A stretch of 64,000 nt of DNA from NCBI RefSeq assembly GCF_029910095.1, contig NZ_CP094526.1:5580001-5644000 (forward strand). The letters are read 5' to 3'. Below the pieces are notes generated by a model that ran no database searches, had not been told where the DNA came from, and saw only the letters and a program-made list of their open reading frames with translations. Below, piece after piece: positions 55,535 to 64,000 of this stretch. The first letter of the stretch is position 1. Each line of letters begins with the position of its first letter. The translations under genes and the position numbers were made by a program. This DNA comes from Bradyrhizobium sp. ISRA464. Its GTDB lineage: Bacteria; Pseudomonadota; Alphaproteobacteria; Rhizobiales; Xanthobacteraceae.

Positions 55535-56533
55535 CTAATGGATGCCGATCCCGAACGCATCTGCTGTCAACTTTTTCTCCCAGTTGTGAGCATGCTCAAT
55601 CATCTTTGACAGATCGTCTAATTCTGGCCTCCATCCCAGTTTCATAAGTTGACGGCTATCTGCCACAATTGAGGCGGGATCTCCCGCTCGACGGGGCGCT
55701 TGGCGAATTTCGAAATCAACTCCCGAGACCCTCCTTACCGCATCAACAACTTCTCTGACCGAGTATCCTCGTCCATAGCCGCAATTAAGGGTTCGGGACT
55801 CACCACCGTCCCGCAGATGATCGAGCGCCGCAAGATGCGCACGAGCCAAATCGGAAACATGCACGTAATCTCGCACGCATGTACCGTCGGGTGTTGGATA
55901 GTCGCTGCCATAAATACTCATGCAGGAGCGTCGGCGAAGTGCCGTCTCAAGTGCCACTTTGACGAGATGCGTCGCACCAGGTGTCGATTGACCAAGGCGT
56001 CCGGCCGGATCGGCTCCGGCGACGTTAAAGTATCGCAGGGTCACATACCGCAGATTATATGCCGCGCTTGCATCACGCAGCATATACTCCGACATTAGCT
56101 TTGACCTTCCATAAGGCGAAAGCGGCGCTGGATCAGCTGTCTCACTTACGGGCGTAACGCTTGGGTTTCCATAAACTGCTGCAGTTGAAGAGAAAACAAA
56201 ATGCTTTACGTTTCCTCTCACCGCAGCTTGTAGCAGAGCATGTGTTTTGACCGTGTTGTTGAAATAATAGCTAAGCGGATCGGCTACCGATTCCGGAACG
56301 ACTATTTTGGCCGCGAAATGCAGGATCGCGTCAATCCGATGATTTTGTACAAGACGCAATACCAAATCCATATCTCCGACATCGCCGGCAGAGAAAGGGA
56401 CACATGACGGAACTGCCGCCCTATTGCCAGTCGATAGATCATCCAAAACAATCGGAATCTCGCCCCGATCGAGAAAGGCGAGAACTGTATGGCCGCCGAT
56501 AAAGCCAGCGCCCCCTGTGATCAGTATCGTCAT
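55535..56533 (-). CDS. galE: UDP-glucose 4-epimerase
   Basis: A 332-residue extended SDR converting UDP-glucose and UDP-galactose. It starts MTILITGGAGFIGGHTVLAF. Catalytic residues are in SSTAAVYGNPSVTPVSE (Ser-x24-Tyr) and SPYGRSKLMSE (Tyr-x3-Lys). Family markers are RYFNVAGADPAGRLGQ, VRDYVHVSDLARAHL and GYGRGYSVREVVDAV. AAGGGAG precedes the ATG at six bases. It is visibly richer in A and T than its neighbours, which suggests a different origin. It would supply UDP-galactose for the polymer. Confidence 0.93.
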   Translation of the reverse strand: MTILITGGAGFIGGHTVLAFLDRGEIPIVLDDLSTGNRAAVPSCVPFSAGDVGDMDLVLRLVQNHRIDAILHFAAKIVVPESVADPLSYYFNNTVKTHALLQAAVRGNVKHFVFSSTAAVYGNPSVTPVSETADPAPLSPYGRSKLMSEYMLRDASAAYNLRYVTLRYFNVAGADPAGRLGQSTPGATHLVKVALETALRRRSCMSIYGSDYPTPDGTCVRDYVHVSDLARAHLAALDHLRDGGESRTLNCGYGRGYSVREVVDAVRRVSGVDFEIRQAPRRAGDPASIVADSRQLMKLGWRPELDDLSKMIEHAHNWEKKLTADAFGIGIH

Positions 56534-56754
56534 TCGGTAACTCCCTTCGATGAGTTACAGTTTGGATCGAGATCGTGCCGAACCGAGGAGCTGGGGTGAT
56601 CGTCGACAATGGCGCGGCGGGCCTGCGCCAGGTTCTGAACGTGTAGAAGCGATCTCCGAGTGGGTGCGGTAGGGCTTGCGACCGGCCATGCCGACCTGAG
56701 GAAGGGCTTTGCGAACGAGACGTTGCTGATGCAGGAAGTGTCGCGGCGCGAGAG

Positions 56755-57003
56755 CCCGACATGCTCCCTCGGACTGCGCGACGAACGATGCCGCTGGATC
56801 GCGTAAGGCATCAGGATGAGGGCGTCCCGCACCGCGAGCACCGATCCCAAGATGGAGAGCCCGATGGTGTAGATGCCGAGTTGACTGGGCTGGGTGTAGC
56901 GACCGACCAGCACCGTCGACAGCGGGCTGGTGCCGCTGACCACCGCCTGGTCCGCCAGCGCCAGGGCGTGTGTTCCGAAGATGACGCGCGTGATCGCGGC
57001 CAC
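56755..57003 (-). pseudogene. Remnant 5' end of a Wzx-type flippase gene
   Basis: From the ATG at 57003 the frame reads THALALADQAVVSGTSPLST, then QLGIYTIGLSILGSVLAVRDALILMPYAIQRHR in outline. This aligns residue for residue with the intact flippase at 33865-35280 (THALALADQAVVSGTSFLTM). Similarity ends after about 83 codons; the remaining frame to 56530 is unrelated. It follows the intact WecG-type gene, as the intact Wzx follows the WecG remnant on the left. Confidence 0.88.
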
Positions 57004-57129
57004 GCTGCTGCGCTCCGGTTTCCGGATTCTTCCAAGATATGGAGTTTCGGCTGCAGCAGCGCACCACGGTCCGCTCCAAGCGCCAAGGGCCGGTCTTTCA
57101 CTCCGACTTCCTGCATGCCAACCTTCGAC

Positions 57130-57963
57130 TCAACCCGTCTCGCGCGACGGCATCGCGCCGGCGGACTCTCGACCACGCATGGCGCGTCGCAACAGCCCGC
57201 CCGCTGCGAGACAAGCGAATCCCGGCACGATGTAGACATAGCGTCGCCACAGGCGTCGCGGCTCCGAGCACAGCCGGAACAGCCATTCGAGGCAGTGACG
57301 TTGCATCCACCTCGGAGCCTGGCGCTTGGTTCCTGCCAGGAAATCGAATGCCGCGCCGACGCCGATCATGACCGGCGCCTCGATGCGGCCGAGATGCGCC
57401 GCCATCCACCGTTCCTGTTTCGGCGTGCTCAACCCGACCCAGACGATGTCCGGCCGCGCGACATTGATCATGTCCACCACCGCGCGATCCTCGTCCGGGG
57501 TGAGTGTCCGAAACGGCGGAGAGTATGTGCCGACCACCTGGAGCCCCGGAGTCGCGCGAACCAACGTCTCCCTCAGCTTCTCGGCAAGACCGACATCTCC
57601 ACCGTAGTAGAATTGCCGGTAACCTCGCCTTGCGGAAACTGCCGTCATCTCCCGCATCAGGTCCGGCCCATAGACCCGTTGCGTGCGCTCCTTGCCGATG
57701 AGGCGCAGGAAATAGACAAGTGGAACGCCATCCGGCGTTACCATGCCGGCGTCATTGTGGATCCTGCGCAGCGACGGATCGCGCCGGCATTCCATCACGC
57801 CATGCACCCCGGTGACGCAGACATACTCGCGGCGCCCCTCCTCGATCCAGCCCTCCAGCTTCTTGATCGCGTCGTTCATGGTGATGGCGTTGACGTTGAC
57901 GCCGAGCACGTCGCCGCGGTCAAGAGCTGGGTCGGCCGCTGGATTCACTGGGGAATCTTCCAT
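57130..57963 (-). CDS. WecG/TagA/CpsF-family glycosyltransferase
   Basis: A 277-residue GT26 enzyme, typically transferring N-acetylmannosaminuronate, glucuronate or similar to a lipid-linked acceptor. Family motifs are [63 protein letters not shown] (the hallmark TPKQE) and [11 protein letters not shown]. The ATG at 57963 overlaps the end of the UDP-glucuronate decarboxylase gene by 19 bases. It has a 3'-end remnant paralogue at 33640. Confidence 0.93.
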   Translation of the reverse strand: MEDSPVNPAADPALDRGDVLGVNVNAITMNDAIKKLEGWIEEGRREYVCVTGVHGVMECRRDPSLRRIHNDAGMVTPDGVPLVYFLRLIGKERTQRVYGPDLMREMTAVSARRGYRQFYYGGDVGLAEKLRETLVRATPGLQVVGTYSPPFRTLTPDEDRAVVDMINVARPDIVWVGLSTPKQERWMAAHLGRIEAPVMIGVGAAFDFLAGTKRQAPRWMQRHCLEWLFRLCSEPRRLWRRYVYIVPGFACLAAGGLLRRAMRGRESAGAMPSRETG

Positions 57964-58925
57964 ACGAGCTTGTCGGCCTCGCGCGGGTCGGCCAGCAAGT
58001 TGTCGAAATAAGCGATCGTCCTGCTCAGCCCCTCCACCACGCTCACCACGGGCGACCAATGCAGAACCTCACGCGCGCGGGAGATGTCGGGCCGGCGCTG
58101 GCGCGGATCGTCCTTCGGCAACGGGCAGAACTCGAGCCGGGAGCGCGACCCCGTCAGTGAGATGATGAGCTCCGCGAGCTCGCACATCGTCATTTCGGTG
58201 GGATTGCCGAGATTGACCGGTCCCTCGATGTCCACGGACGCGTTCATCAACCGCGTCAAGCCGTCGATCAGGTCGTCGACATAGCAGAACGATCGCGTCT
58301 GCGTGCCCGTTCCGAAGACCGTGATCGGTTCGCCCCTGAGCGCTTGCACGATGAAGCTGGAGACGACGCGGCCGTCTTGCGGATGCATGTTCGGGCCGTA
58401 GGTGTTGAAGATGCGGGCGACGCGGATATCCAGCCGGTGCTGCCGCCGGTAATCGTAGAACAGCGTCTCCGTGCAGCGTTTTCCCTCGTCGTAACAGGCA
58501 CGCGGTCCCGCGATATTGACGATGCCGCAGTAATCCTCGGTCTGGGGATGGACATCCGGATCGCCGTACACCTCGCTGGTCGACGCCTGAAGGATGCGGG
58601 CGCGGAGTCGTTTGGCGAGGCCAAGCATGTTGATCGCGCCGAGCACGCTCGTCTTCGTGGTCTGGATGGGATCGCGCTGGTAATGGATCGGAGATGCCGG
58701 ACACGCGAGGTTGTAAATCTCGTCGACCTCGACATAGAGCGGGAACGTCACGTCGTGCCGCATGACCTCGAAGGCCGGCTCGCCGAGAAGCGGCTCGATG
58801 TTGCGGCGCATGCCGGTGAAGAAGTTGTCGACGCACAGCACCTCGCATTCCTGCCTGAGCAATCGCGCGCACAGATGCGAGCCGAGGAAGCCTGCGCCCC
58901 CAGTCACCAGAACACGTTTTTTCAC
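57945..58925 (-). CDS. UDP-glucuronate decarboxylase (UDP-xylose synthase)
   Basis: A 326-residue extended SDR that turns UDP-glucuronate into UDP-xylose. It starts [20 protein letters not shown]. Diagnostic segments are [33 protein letters not shown] (Ser, Glu), [10 protein letters not shown] (Tyr-x3-Lys), [19 protein letters not shown] and [13 protein letters not shown]. The start is a GTG seven bases after GGAG, preferred to the 27-codon upstream extension. It is the first gene of a minus-strand pair with the WecG-type gene and diverges from the export gene. UDP-xylose would be a precursor for the polymer. Confidence 0.92.
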   Translation of the reverse strand: MKKRVLVTGGAGFLGSHLCARLLRQECEVLCVDNFFTGMRRNIEPLLGEPAFEVMRHDVTFPLYVEVDEIYNLACPASPIHYQRDPIQTTKTSVLGAINMLGLAKRLRARILQASTSEVYGDPDVHPQTEDYCGIVNIAGPRACYDEGKRCTETLFYDYRRQHRLDIRVARIFNTYGPNMHPQDGRVVSSFIVQALRGEPITVFGTGTQTRSFCYVDDLIDGLTRLMNASVDIEGPVNLGNPTEMTMCELAELIISLTGSRSRLEFCPLPKDDPRQRRPDISRAREVLHWSPVVSVVEGLSRTIAYFDNLLADPREADKLVWKIPQ

Positions 58926-59057
58926 GTTGCGTCTCCGCCCGTTTGCATGTCCGCCGGACGGTCTCCGGCGTTCTTGATCTTGAGGGAAGCAAGACGCCGG
59001 CAACAATCGCGCTCATGGATCAGCAACAGCGAATAGGAGCTAACCGACGCGGACCGC

Positions 59058-59068
59058 GGGTTACCCCC
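59058..59068. promoter_or_regulatory. GGGTTACCCCC element between divergent decarboxylase and export genes
   Basis: The same 11-base string occurs at 37809-37819 upstream of the Wzz-like gene, with a one-base variant at 37840. Its core GGGTTACCC is a near-perfect palindrome around a central T. A shared regulator-binding site for polysaccharide promoters is inferred. Confidence 0.45.
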
Positions 59069-59198
59069 AGCGAAGTACCGCAGACGCGCGCGCCGATAGT
59101 CCGTGTTTTTCCGCAGCTTGGCTCACGCAACCACTAGTCTAGAGGCGGCCGGCCGCGGAACCCCTGCGCGTATCCGGTCGGTAACGCATGGAGCCTTC

Positions 59199-60548
59199 GT
59201 GGACCGCGATCGCCAACCAATAGCCTCCGGACGTGCCGGACTCGCCACGCCCATCCTGCGTCTGTTGCGCTTGTTGTCGGCGGTGAGCCTTTCCGTCCTG
59301 CTGTGCGCTGCCGCAGCGCCGGCGGGCGAGACGACCTACCGGCTTGCGCCGGGCGACCGCATCACGGTGACTGTCTTCGGCCAGCCGGAACTCTCCGGCG
59401 ACGTGCAGATCGACGATGCCGGCACCATCAATCTTCCCTTGGCTGCGCCCATCGAAGTCAAGGGCCTTACCGTGTTTGAATGCCAGAAGCGGATCAACGA
59501 CCGACTGCTTGCCGACGGGATCCTGCGGACACCCTCGGTCGGCGTGCGCATCGCCGAGCTGCGGCCGCTCTACGTGCTGGGCGACGTACGGCTGCCAGGC
59601 GCCTACCCCTTCCGCTACGGCAGCACGACGCAGAGTGCGGTGGCGCTCGCCGGAGGATATGGCCCAGGCGACGCGCTACGCAGCACCGCGCTCTCCGATT
59701 ATCTGACGGCGGAAGAACGTGTCCGCCAGCTGACCCTCCAGAAGCGCACCATGCTCGTCCGCGAAGCGCGCCTCGAAGCGCAGCGCGACGGACAAGACAG
59801 CTTCTCGCCACCGGATCTCGGCAACGCGGCCAACGACAAGGACACGCTCCTGATCATCGCAAGCGAGCAGGACATCTTCCGCGTCCAGGCTGCGATCTTG
59901 CGGGGCCAAGTCGACCTGCTTCGGTCTCAAAAACCGCTGCTCAAGGAGCAGATCGACGCCAACACCGAGCAGAGCAACGCCGGGAAGAAGCAGCTTGACC
60001 TGATCCGTCAGCAAATCGATCGATATGGCGCCCTTCTCAGGCAAGGATTGGGGACACAGAACAACGACTTCAACTACCGCGTCCTCGAGGCGAACCAGGA
60101 AGCGGCGGTCTGGCGGTTACTCTCGGACGTCTCTCGGCTGCAGGTCGACGCCGGAAACCTCGACTTCAAGATCAAGGATGTCGAAGCGGCATTCAAGCGT
60201 CAGGTCGCGACAGACCTGCAGCAGACCCGCGATCGCCTCAACGACCTCGAGATCACGCTGCCGGCTGCGATCGCGGAGCGTGACGCCAGACTGCAAAATG
60301 TCGGCGGCGCGACCGGCAACGGCGTCAGACATTTGATCCGCATCACGCGCATGCGGAACGGTCACGCCGTCGTATCGGACGCGGACGAAACGACCCCCGT
60401 CGAGCCCGGTGACGTCATCGATGTCAGAAATGAGATGCCAGCCGGCATCACGTCGAGCGACGAGGCCGCCGCGCACCCGCTGAAATCGCGATCCTCCGGG
60501 ACCGAACAGGCCAGCGGCCAGGACTCCATCAACCCGATTGCCAGATAG
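59199..60548 (+). CDS. Polysaccharide export protein (Wza/ExoF-like)
   Basis: A 449-residue periplasmic/outer-membrane export component. The signal peptide is around LLSAVSLSVLLCAAAAPAG. The Poly_export domain follows (TYRLAPGDRITVTVFGQPELS) with an SLBB-like segment (RPLYVLGDVRLPGAYPFRYG). Residues 170-370 form long coiled coils (QQIDRYGALLRQGLGTQN and neighbours), which is the ExoF/PssN-type arrangement. The GTG at 59199 has GGAG five bases upstream and gives a normal signal peptide; the frame is open back to 59103. It faces away from the decarboxylase gene. Confidence 0.88.
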   Translation: MDRDRQPIASGRAGLATPILRLLRLLSAVSLSVLLCAAAAPAGETTYRLAPGDRITVTVFGQPELSGDVQIDDAGTINLPLAAPIEVKGLTVFECQKRINDRLLADGILRTPSVGVRIAELRPLYVLGDVRLPGAYPFRYGSTTQSAVALAGGYGPGDALRSTALSDYLTAEERVRQLTLQKRTMLVREARLEAQRDGQDSFSPPDLGNAANDKDTLLIIASEQDIFRVQAAILRGQVDLLRSQKPLLKEQIDANTEQSNAGKKQLDLIRQQIDRYGALLRQGLGTQNNDFNYRVLEANQEAAVWRLLSDVSRLQVDAGNLDFKIKDVEAAFKRQVATDLQQTRDRLNDLEITLPAAIAERDARLQNVGGATGNGVRHLIRITRMRNGHAVVSDADETTPVEPGDVIDVRNEMPAGITSSDEAAAHPLKSRSSGTEQASGQDSINPIAR

Positions 60549-60601
60549 CAGGTTGCGGATACGAGCCGCCTCCATGAAATGAGATTACGCCTTCGGGAGT
60601 C

Positions 60602-60900
60602 ATGACCACAGACGCCTCAATCGCGCGTACCTTACCTCCCGGGGACCGCTACGTCCTCCTGCTGTGTTGCGTTCTCATGGGCTATGCGCCGCTCGGCAAG
60701 GGCTTCGTCTATTTTGGCTACCGGCGTGCGTGATCAACACCTCGTTCGACGTCGCGCTCGAAGCGCCGATGCAAGGCGTCTGGTTCTGCAGTCTGTTCGG
60801 CTTCGGCATCGGCACGACGATGATCTATCGTTACATGGAAGGCCGCGGTCTATGGCGCGCCCCCCCCTCTCGCGAGCCCCTGCCGGCCAGCGCACGCTGA
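60602..60900 (+). pseudogene. O-antigen ligase/polymerase gene with an internal deletion
   Basis: The first 43 codons read GDRYVLLLCCVLMGYAPLGK and GFVYFGY, like GDRYLLLLWGVLLGYAFIGK and GFAYLGF of the intact gene at 32027-33385. A TGA at 60731 then follows. In another frame from about 60729 come VINTSFDVALEAPMQGVWF and GFGIGTTMIYR, like VINATFDVTLEAPVQGVWF and GFGIGSVMVYR at the end of the intact protein. About 370 codons between these points are missing and the join is out of frame. The gene is dead. Its end overlaps the beta-helix start. Confidence 0.9.
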
Positions 60901-62333
60901 AGCTCACGTTCTGCCTGACGGCGTTGATCTGGCTCGTCTCGGTGGCGCCGGCGCTGTGCGGCGTCGTCGACGAGCCGTGCCCGGCCGATGCCATCCCGGT
61001 TCTGCCGGGCGAACCGATCCAGGCCGCCGTCGATCGTGCCGGAGCGGGCGCGGCGTTTTGCCTGAAGAACGGCGTCCACCGCAGTCAGGCCGTCCGGCCA
61101 CGCGCCAACCAGCGCTTTTATGGAGAAGGTCGAACAATCCTGAACGGCAGCCGCCGGCTCACCGACTTCAGCCGCGAAGGAAGTTATTGGGTTGCCGGTG
61201 GTCAGAACCAACAAGGACGGCGGGTCGGATCATGTGTCAGGTCGATGCCGGCCTGCAACGTGCCGGAGGCCGTCTTCGTCGACGACGTTCCGCTCGTTCA
61301 AGTGCTGACGAAGAACGAGGTCACTCCGGGACGTTTTTACTTCGACCATTCAATCGGAGAGATCTTCCTCGCCGATGACCCTTCGGCCCACAAGGTCGAA
61401 GTCACCGCCGCCGCCTTCGCCTTCGAGAGCACCGGACCCGGCGTCCTGATCAGGAACCTCATCATCGAGAAATATGCCAGTGTCGGCCAGAAGGGTGCAA
61501 TTCAGGCTCAGGACGCCAACGGCTGGGTGGTCGAGAATTGCGAGCTGCGGCTGAACAGCGCGGCGGGGATCGCGGCGGGGTCGGGCACCCGGATCCGCGA
61601 CTGCGACATTCACCACAACGGCCAGATCGGGATCACGGGAGCAGGCCACGACGTCGTGATCGAACGCAACCGTGTCTTCGAGAACAACACCCGCGGCTTC
61701 AGCTCCAACTGGGAAGCCGGCGGCGTCAAGCTTGCGGTCAGCTCAGACGTCGTCTTGCGCGGCAATCTGGTCTACGACAACCGCGGCCCGGGCCTATGGT
61801 GCGACATCGAATGCCGCGACGTTCTCTACGAGGGCAATATCGTCGAGAGAAATCTCGACGCCGGAATATTTCACGAAATCTCTTTTTCGGCCGTGATCCG
61901 CAACAACAGGGTTCGGCACAACGGCCTCGGCAAGGGTTGGTTCTGGGGCAACAACATCCTGATTGCCGCGTCGCAAGACGTCGATGTTCATGACAACGCG
62001 CTGGCCGTGAGCGCCGGAAAATGCGGGATCATCCTTGTCGATCAGGGCCGCCGCATGAAATCCGGCGATCTCTACAAGACCCGCAACAACAACATCCACG
62101 ACAACGACATGACATTCGAGGGTGCGGTTTGCGCCGGCGCCGCCTCCGACGTCGGGCCCGACAACGCAAACGCCAACATCATCGAGTCCGGCAACAATCG
62201 GTTCGACAGCAACGTCTATCGCGTCTCCCGTGGAAGCGCGCGGGTCAGGTTCGCGTGGGGACATGCCGTCTTCGACTGGGACGAGTTGCGGCGCGCCGGA
62301 CTCGAGCACAACGGCAGTCTTCTCGTCTATTGA
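60852..62333 (+). CDS. Right-handed parallel beta-helix protein of the polysaccharide locus
   Basis: A 493-residue secreted protein. The signal peptide is TFCLTALIWLVSVAPALC with cleavage before GVVDEPC. The rest carries many short beta-helix turns rich in Asn/Asp-Gly patterns, such as VVENCELRLNSAAGIAAGSG, VVIERNRVFENNTRGFSSN and VLRGNLVYDNRGPGLWCD. Such folds are found in polysaccharide lyases, C5-epimerases and surface glycan-binding proteins. The ATG at 60852 is preceded by GAAGG and overlaps the ligase remnant. It may trim or epimerise the polymer during export. A 5' fragment of a second copy lies at 31809-31977. Confidence 0.85.
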   Translation: MARPPLSRAPAGQRTLKLTFCLTALIWLVSVAPALCGVVDEPCPADAIPVLPGEPIQAAVDRAGAGAAFCLKNGVHRSQAVRPRANQRFYGEGRTILNGSRRLTDFSREGSYWVAGGQNQQGRRVGSCVRSMPACNVPEAVFVDDVPLVQVLTKNEVTPGRFYFDHSIGEIFLADDPSAHKVEVTAAAFAFESTGPGVLIRNLIIEKYASVGQKGAIQAQDANGWVVENCELRLNSAAGIAAGSGTRIRDCDIHHNGQIGITGAGHDVVIERNRVFENNTRGFSSNWEAGGVKLAVSSDVVLRGNLVYDNRGPGLWCDIECRDVLYEGNIVERNLDAGIFHEISFSAVIRNNRVRHNGLGKGWFWGNNILIAASQDVDVHDNALAVSAGKCGIILVDQGRRMKSGDLYKTRNNNIHDNDMTFEGAVCAGAASDVGPDNANANIIESGNNRFDSNVYRVSRGSARVRFAWGHAVFDWDELRRAGLEHNGSLLVY

Positions 62334-62498
62334 GCGAGCAGACGGCTCAACGCACTTGCGGCGATTCCGGACTACCACCTCGTTCCAATCGGGACTCCGA
62401 AACAGTCCGGCTAAGATCGACGCTCGACGTTGCTTAATCCCTTCCGCGACTGATGCAGCTGAGGCAGGACACCACCAGGACAACACGGAGGCGCGAAA

Positions 62499-63491
62499 AT
62501 GCGAGGCAGGAAAACGGCGCTCGTCACGGGTGCCGGCGGATTCATCGGCCACCATTTGGTCAAGTATCTGGTCGGGCTCGGATACTCCGTGCGCGGCGCC
62601 GACATCAAAAGTCCCGAATACGAGGAAACCGCCGCCGACGAGTTCATGATTGCCGACTTGCGTGACCCTGCGGAATGCCTGCGTGTCACCAATAAGATGG
62701 ACGAGGTTTATCATCTTGCCGCCGACATGGGCGGCATCGGCTATATCACCGCGCAGCACGCGGAGATCACGATCAACAACACCCTGATCGACGCGCATAT
62801 GCTGCAGGCCGCTCAGCATCACGGGGTCAAGCGCTTCCTGTTTTCCTCATCGGCCTGCGTCTACCCGCAATATCTGCAGCGAGATCCCAACGTCGTTCCT
62901 CTGCGCGAGGACGATGCGTTTCCGGCCGACCCGGAAGAAGGCTATGGCCTCGAAAAGCTCTATACGGAAAAGCTCTGCCAGTACTTCACCGAGGACTGGC
63001 ACCTGCCGACGCGCGTCGTCCGCTTTCACAACGTCTACGGTCCGCTCGGCACCTATGACGGCGGCCGCGAAAAGGCGCCTGCAGCGCTGTCGCGCAAGAT
63101 CGCTGTTCTCCACAGCGGAGACGAGCTGCAGATCTGGGGGGACGGCAAGCAGACACGATCGTTCATGTACATCGACGATTGCGTCGAAGGCATTCATCGC
63201 ATCATGCAGTCCGACTATTCCCGCCCGCTGAATCTCGGCACGGACGAGTTGGTAACGGTCGATGAACTCGTCGACATCATTGCCGCCATCGCCGGCAAGT
63301 CGGTGATCAAGCATCACGACACCTCGAAGCCGCAGGGCGTGCGCGGGCGTAACAGCGATAATTCGCGGCTAAGGACTGTGCTCGGTTGGGAGCCGAAGAC
63401 AATGCTGCGACAAGGACTCGTTCCCACCTACCGCTGGATCGAGGAGCGCGTTCTCGGCAAACCGGATCTCTCCAGCATCGCAGCCGCATAG
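62499..63491 (+). CDS. GDP-mannose 3,5-epimerase-like NDP-sugar epimerase
   Basis: A 330-residue extended SDR. It starts ALVTGAGGFIGHHLVKYLVG and shows the GME hallmarks AADMGGIGYITAQHA, SSSACVYPQYLQ, EDDAFPADPEEGYGLEKL (Tyr-x3-Lys) and RFHNVYGPLGTYDGGREKAP. These segments match plant and bacterial GDP-mannose 3,5-epimerases, which yield GDP-L-galactose or GDP-L-gulose. GGAGG precedes the ATG at eight bases. It would provide an L-sugar precursor for the polymer. A terminator follows directly. Confidence 0.9.
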   Translation: MRGRKTALVTGAGGFIGHHLVKYLVGLGYSVRGADIKSPEYEETAADEFMIADLRDPAECLRVTNKMDEVYHLAADMGGIGYITAQHAEITINNTLIDAHMLQAAQHHGVKRFLFSSSACVYPQYLQRDPNVVPLREDDAFPADPEEGYGLEKLYTEKLCQYFTEDWHLPTRVVRFHNVYGPLGTYDGGREKAPAALSRKIAVLHSGDELQIWGDGKQTRSFMYIDDCVEGIHRIMQSDYSRPLNLGTDELVTVDELVDIIAAIAGKSVIKHHDTSKPQGVRGRNSDNSRLRTVLGWEPKTMLRQGLVPTYRWIEERVLGKPDLSSIAAA

Positions 63492-63497
63492 CAGCGG

Positions 63498-63527
63498 ACG
63501 TCCTCCGGCATCGCAGCCGGAGGACGT
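63498..63527 (+). terminator. Hairpin after the epimerase gene
   Basis: ACGTCCTCCGGC and GCCGGAGGACGT are perfect 12-base inverted copies around a six-base loop (ATCGCA). The hairpin begins seven bases after the stop codon. The following TTGTCTATT is only partly T-rich, so it is a good but not textbook intrinsic terminator. Confidence 0.65.
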
Positions 63528-63560
63528 TGTCTATTGGATCGAACGGAAGCAAGTACCAGC

Positions 63561-64000
63561 ATGGCGGACCAGGGGCTGAACCTGCATCAAGCGAGCCGCC
63601 CGAGCCTGCGCTCTGGCAGCGACCGCGGTCTCGGATTGGTCCGGCGACACCGTAAGTCGATCGTCATGTCTTCGCTGGTCAGCGGCGACGTCGCCGCCGC
63701 GTTCGCCGCTGGCTACTGCACCGGTTTGCTCGCACGAGCGGCCGGACTGCCGGCGCCCGAGCATCTTGAGGTCACGGTTCTCCTCGTCGTTTTCGCGTTC
63801 TTCGTGGTCGGGCTCTACACCGGATCCGGTCCGGGGCCTTACCAGCGCTTCCGGCAGCGCGCGCTTGGCATTGGCGTTGTCGTCGCGGTGTGGAGCATCG
63901 CCACGATAGCGCACGACGGCGGGGGAAAAATCGCCGACCTCATCGTTGTACAAGCCGTTTATGCGGCCTGCCTGTTGTTGATCGGCCACTACGTCGAGGC
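63561..64000 (+). CDS. Probable polyprenyl glycosylphosphotransferase, N-terminal part (cut by window end)
   Basis: The frame from the ATG at 63561 is open to the window end (146 codons). It has a short basic N-terminus and then four hydrophobic segments (SLVSGDVAAAFAAGYCTGLL, TVLLVVFAFFVVGLY, ALGIGVVVAVWSIATIA, LIVVQAVYAACLLLIGHYV). The layout of N-terminal TM helices with a GLYTGSGPGPYQRFRQRAL link resembles initiating sugar transferases of the ExoY/WcaJ type, whose catalytic domain would lie beyond the window. It follows the epimerase after a terminator and would start repeat-unit synthesis. The catalytic domain is not seen, so this is a prediction. Confidence 0.6.
   Translation, partial: MADQGLNLHQASRPSLRSGSDRGLGLVRRHRKSIVMSSLVSGDVAAAFAAGYCTGLLARAAGLPAPEHLEVTVLLVVFAFFVVGLYTGSGPGPYQRFRQRALGIGVVVAVWSIATIAHDGGGKIADLIVVQAVYAACLLLIGHYVE

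Noticed and set aside
56534..56754. Continuation of the Wzx remnant frame to 56530 as a real 157-residue protein
   Set aside because: Similarity to the flippase stops at about codon 83; the rest has no membrane segments and no family features.

Overview
The window looks like a chromosomal segment of a Bradyrhizobium-type alphaproteobacterium. The signs are high GC, GTG starts in tight operons, Tat-like signal peptides, a branched-chain (Liv-type) ABC transporter, and several families of long palindromic intergenic repeats of the kind common in Bradyrhizobium and Rhodopseudomonas. The genus is inferred from style and gene content, not from a marker gene. I saw no rRNA, tRNA or CRISPR array.

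Left half (1-30 kb) is ordinary-looking metabolic chromosome. A Baeyer-Villiger-type monooxygenase diverges from a nitronate monooxygenase, followed by a thiolase-like protein. Next come an RND efflux pump with its adaptor and a chemoreceptor. A complete four-gene set for C4 sugar acids follows (ltnD, otnI, otnK on minus; otnC divergent on plus), predicted to convert L-threonate to dihydroxyacetone phosphate. At 16-25 kb a DUF1445 hydro-lyase and livK-livH-livM-livG-livF on minus diverge from a LysR regulator, an M20 N-carbamoyl-type amidohydrolase and a D-2-hydroxyacid dehydrogenase on plus. A perfect 9-bp inverted repeat just upstream of the LysR gene is a candidate operator. Together these look like an uptake and breakdown system for an unidentified ureido or amide compound. 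A tartrate-type dehydrogenase, an SDR without a visible YxxxK motif, an amidase and a TetR regulator follow.

Right half (30-64 kb) is an exopolysaccharide or surface-polysaccharide island with a patchwork history. Two LuxR-type regulators stand at its left edge. It holds a ligase/polymerase, two flippases, several glycosyltransferases, a Wzz-like protein, a PAP2-like protein, a deacetylase, TylF-type methyltransferase, GalE, UDP-glucuronate decarboxylase, a Wza/ExoF-type export protein, a beta-helix protein, GDP-mannose 3,5-epimerase and the start of what is probably the initiating sugar transferase. A six-gene operon (46.0 to 40.0 kb, minus) encodes an activated-heptose pathway: GmhA, an HddC-GmhB fusion, an epimerase, HddA, an RmlC-like epimerase and a SAF-domain oxidoreductase.

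The most striking structure is a pair of collinear, oppositely oriented polysaccharide blocks at about 31.8-35.3 kb and 56.8-62.3 kb. Four gene families (beta-helix protein, ligase, WecG-type transferase, Wzx flippase) occur in both, in the same relative order and orientation. In each family one copy is intact and the other is a decayed fragment: ligase and Wzx are intact on the left, WecG and beta-helix on the right. Remnants of IS66 and of two different IS5-type elements, plus a serine recombinase fragment lacking its catalytic serine, lie between or beside them.
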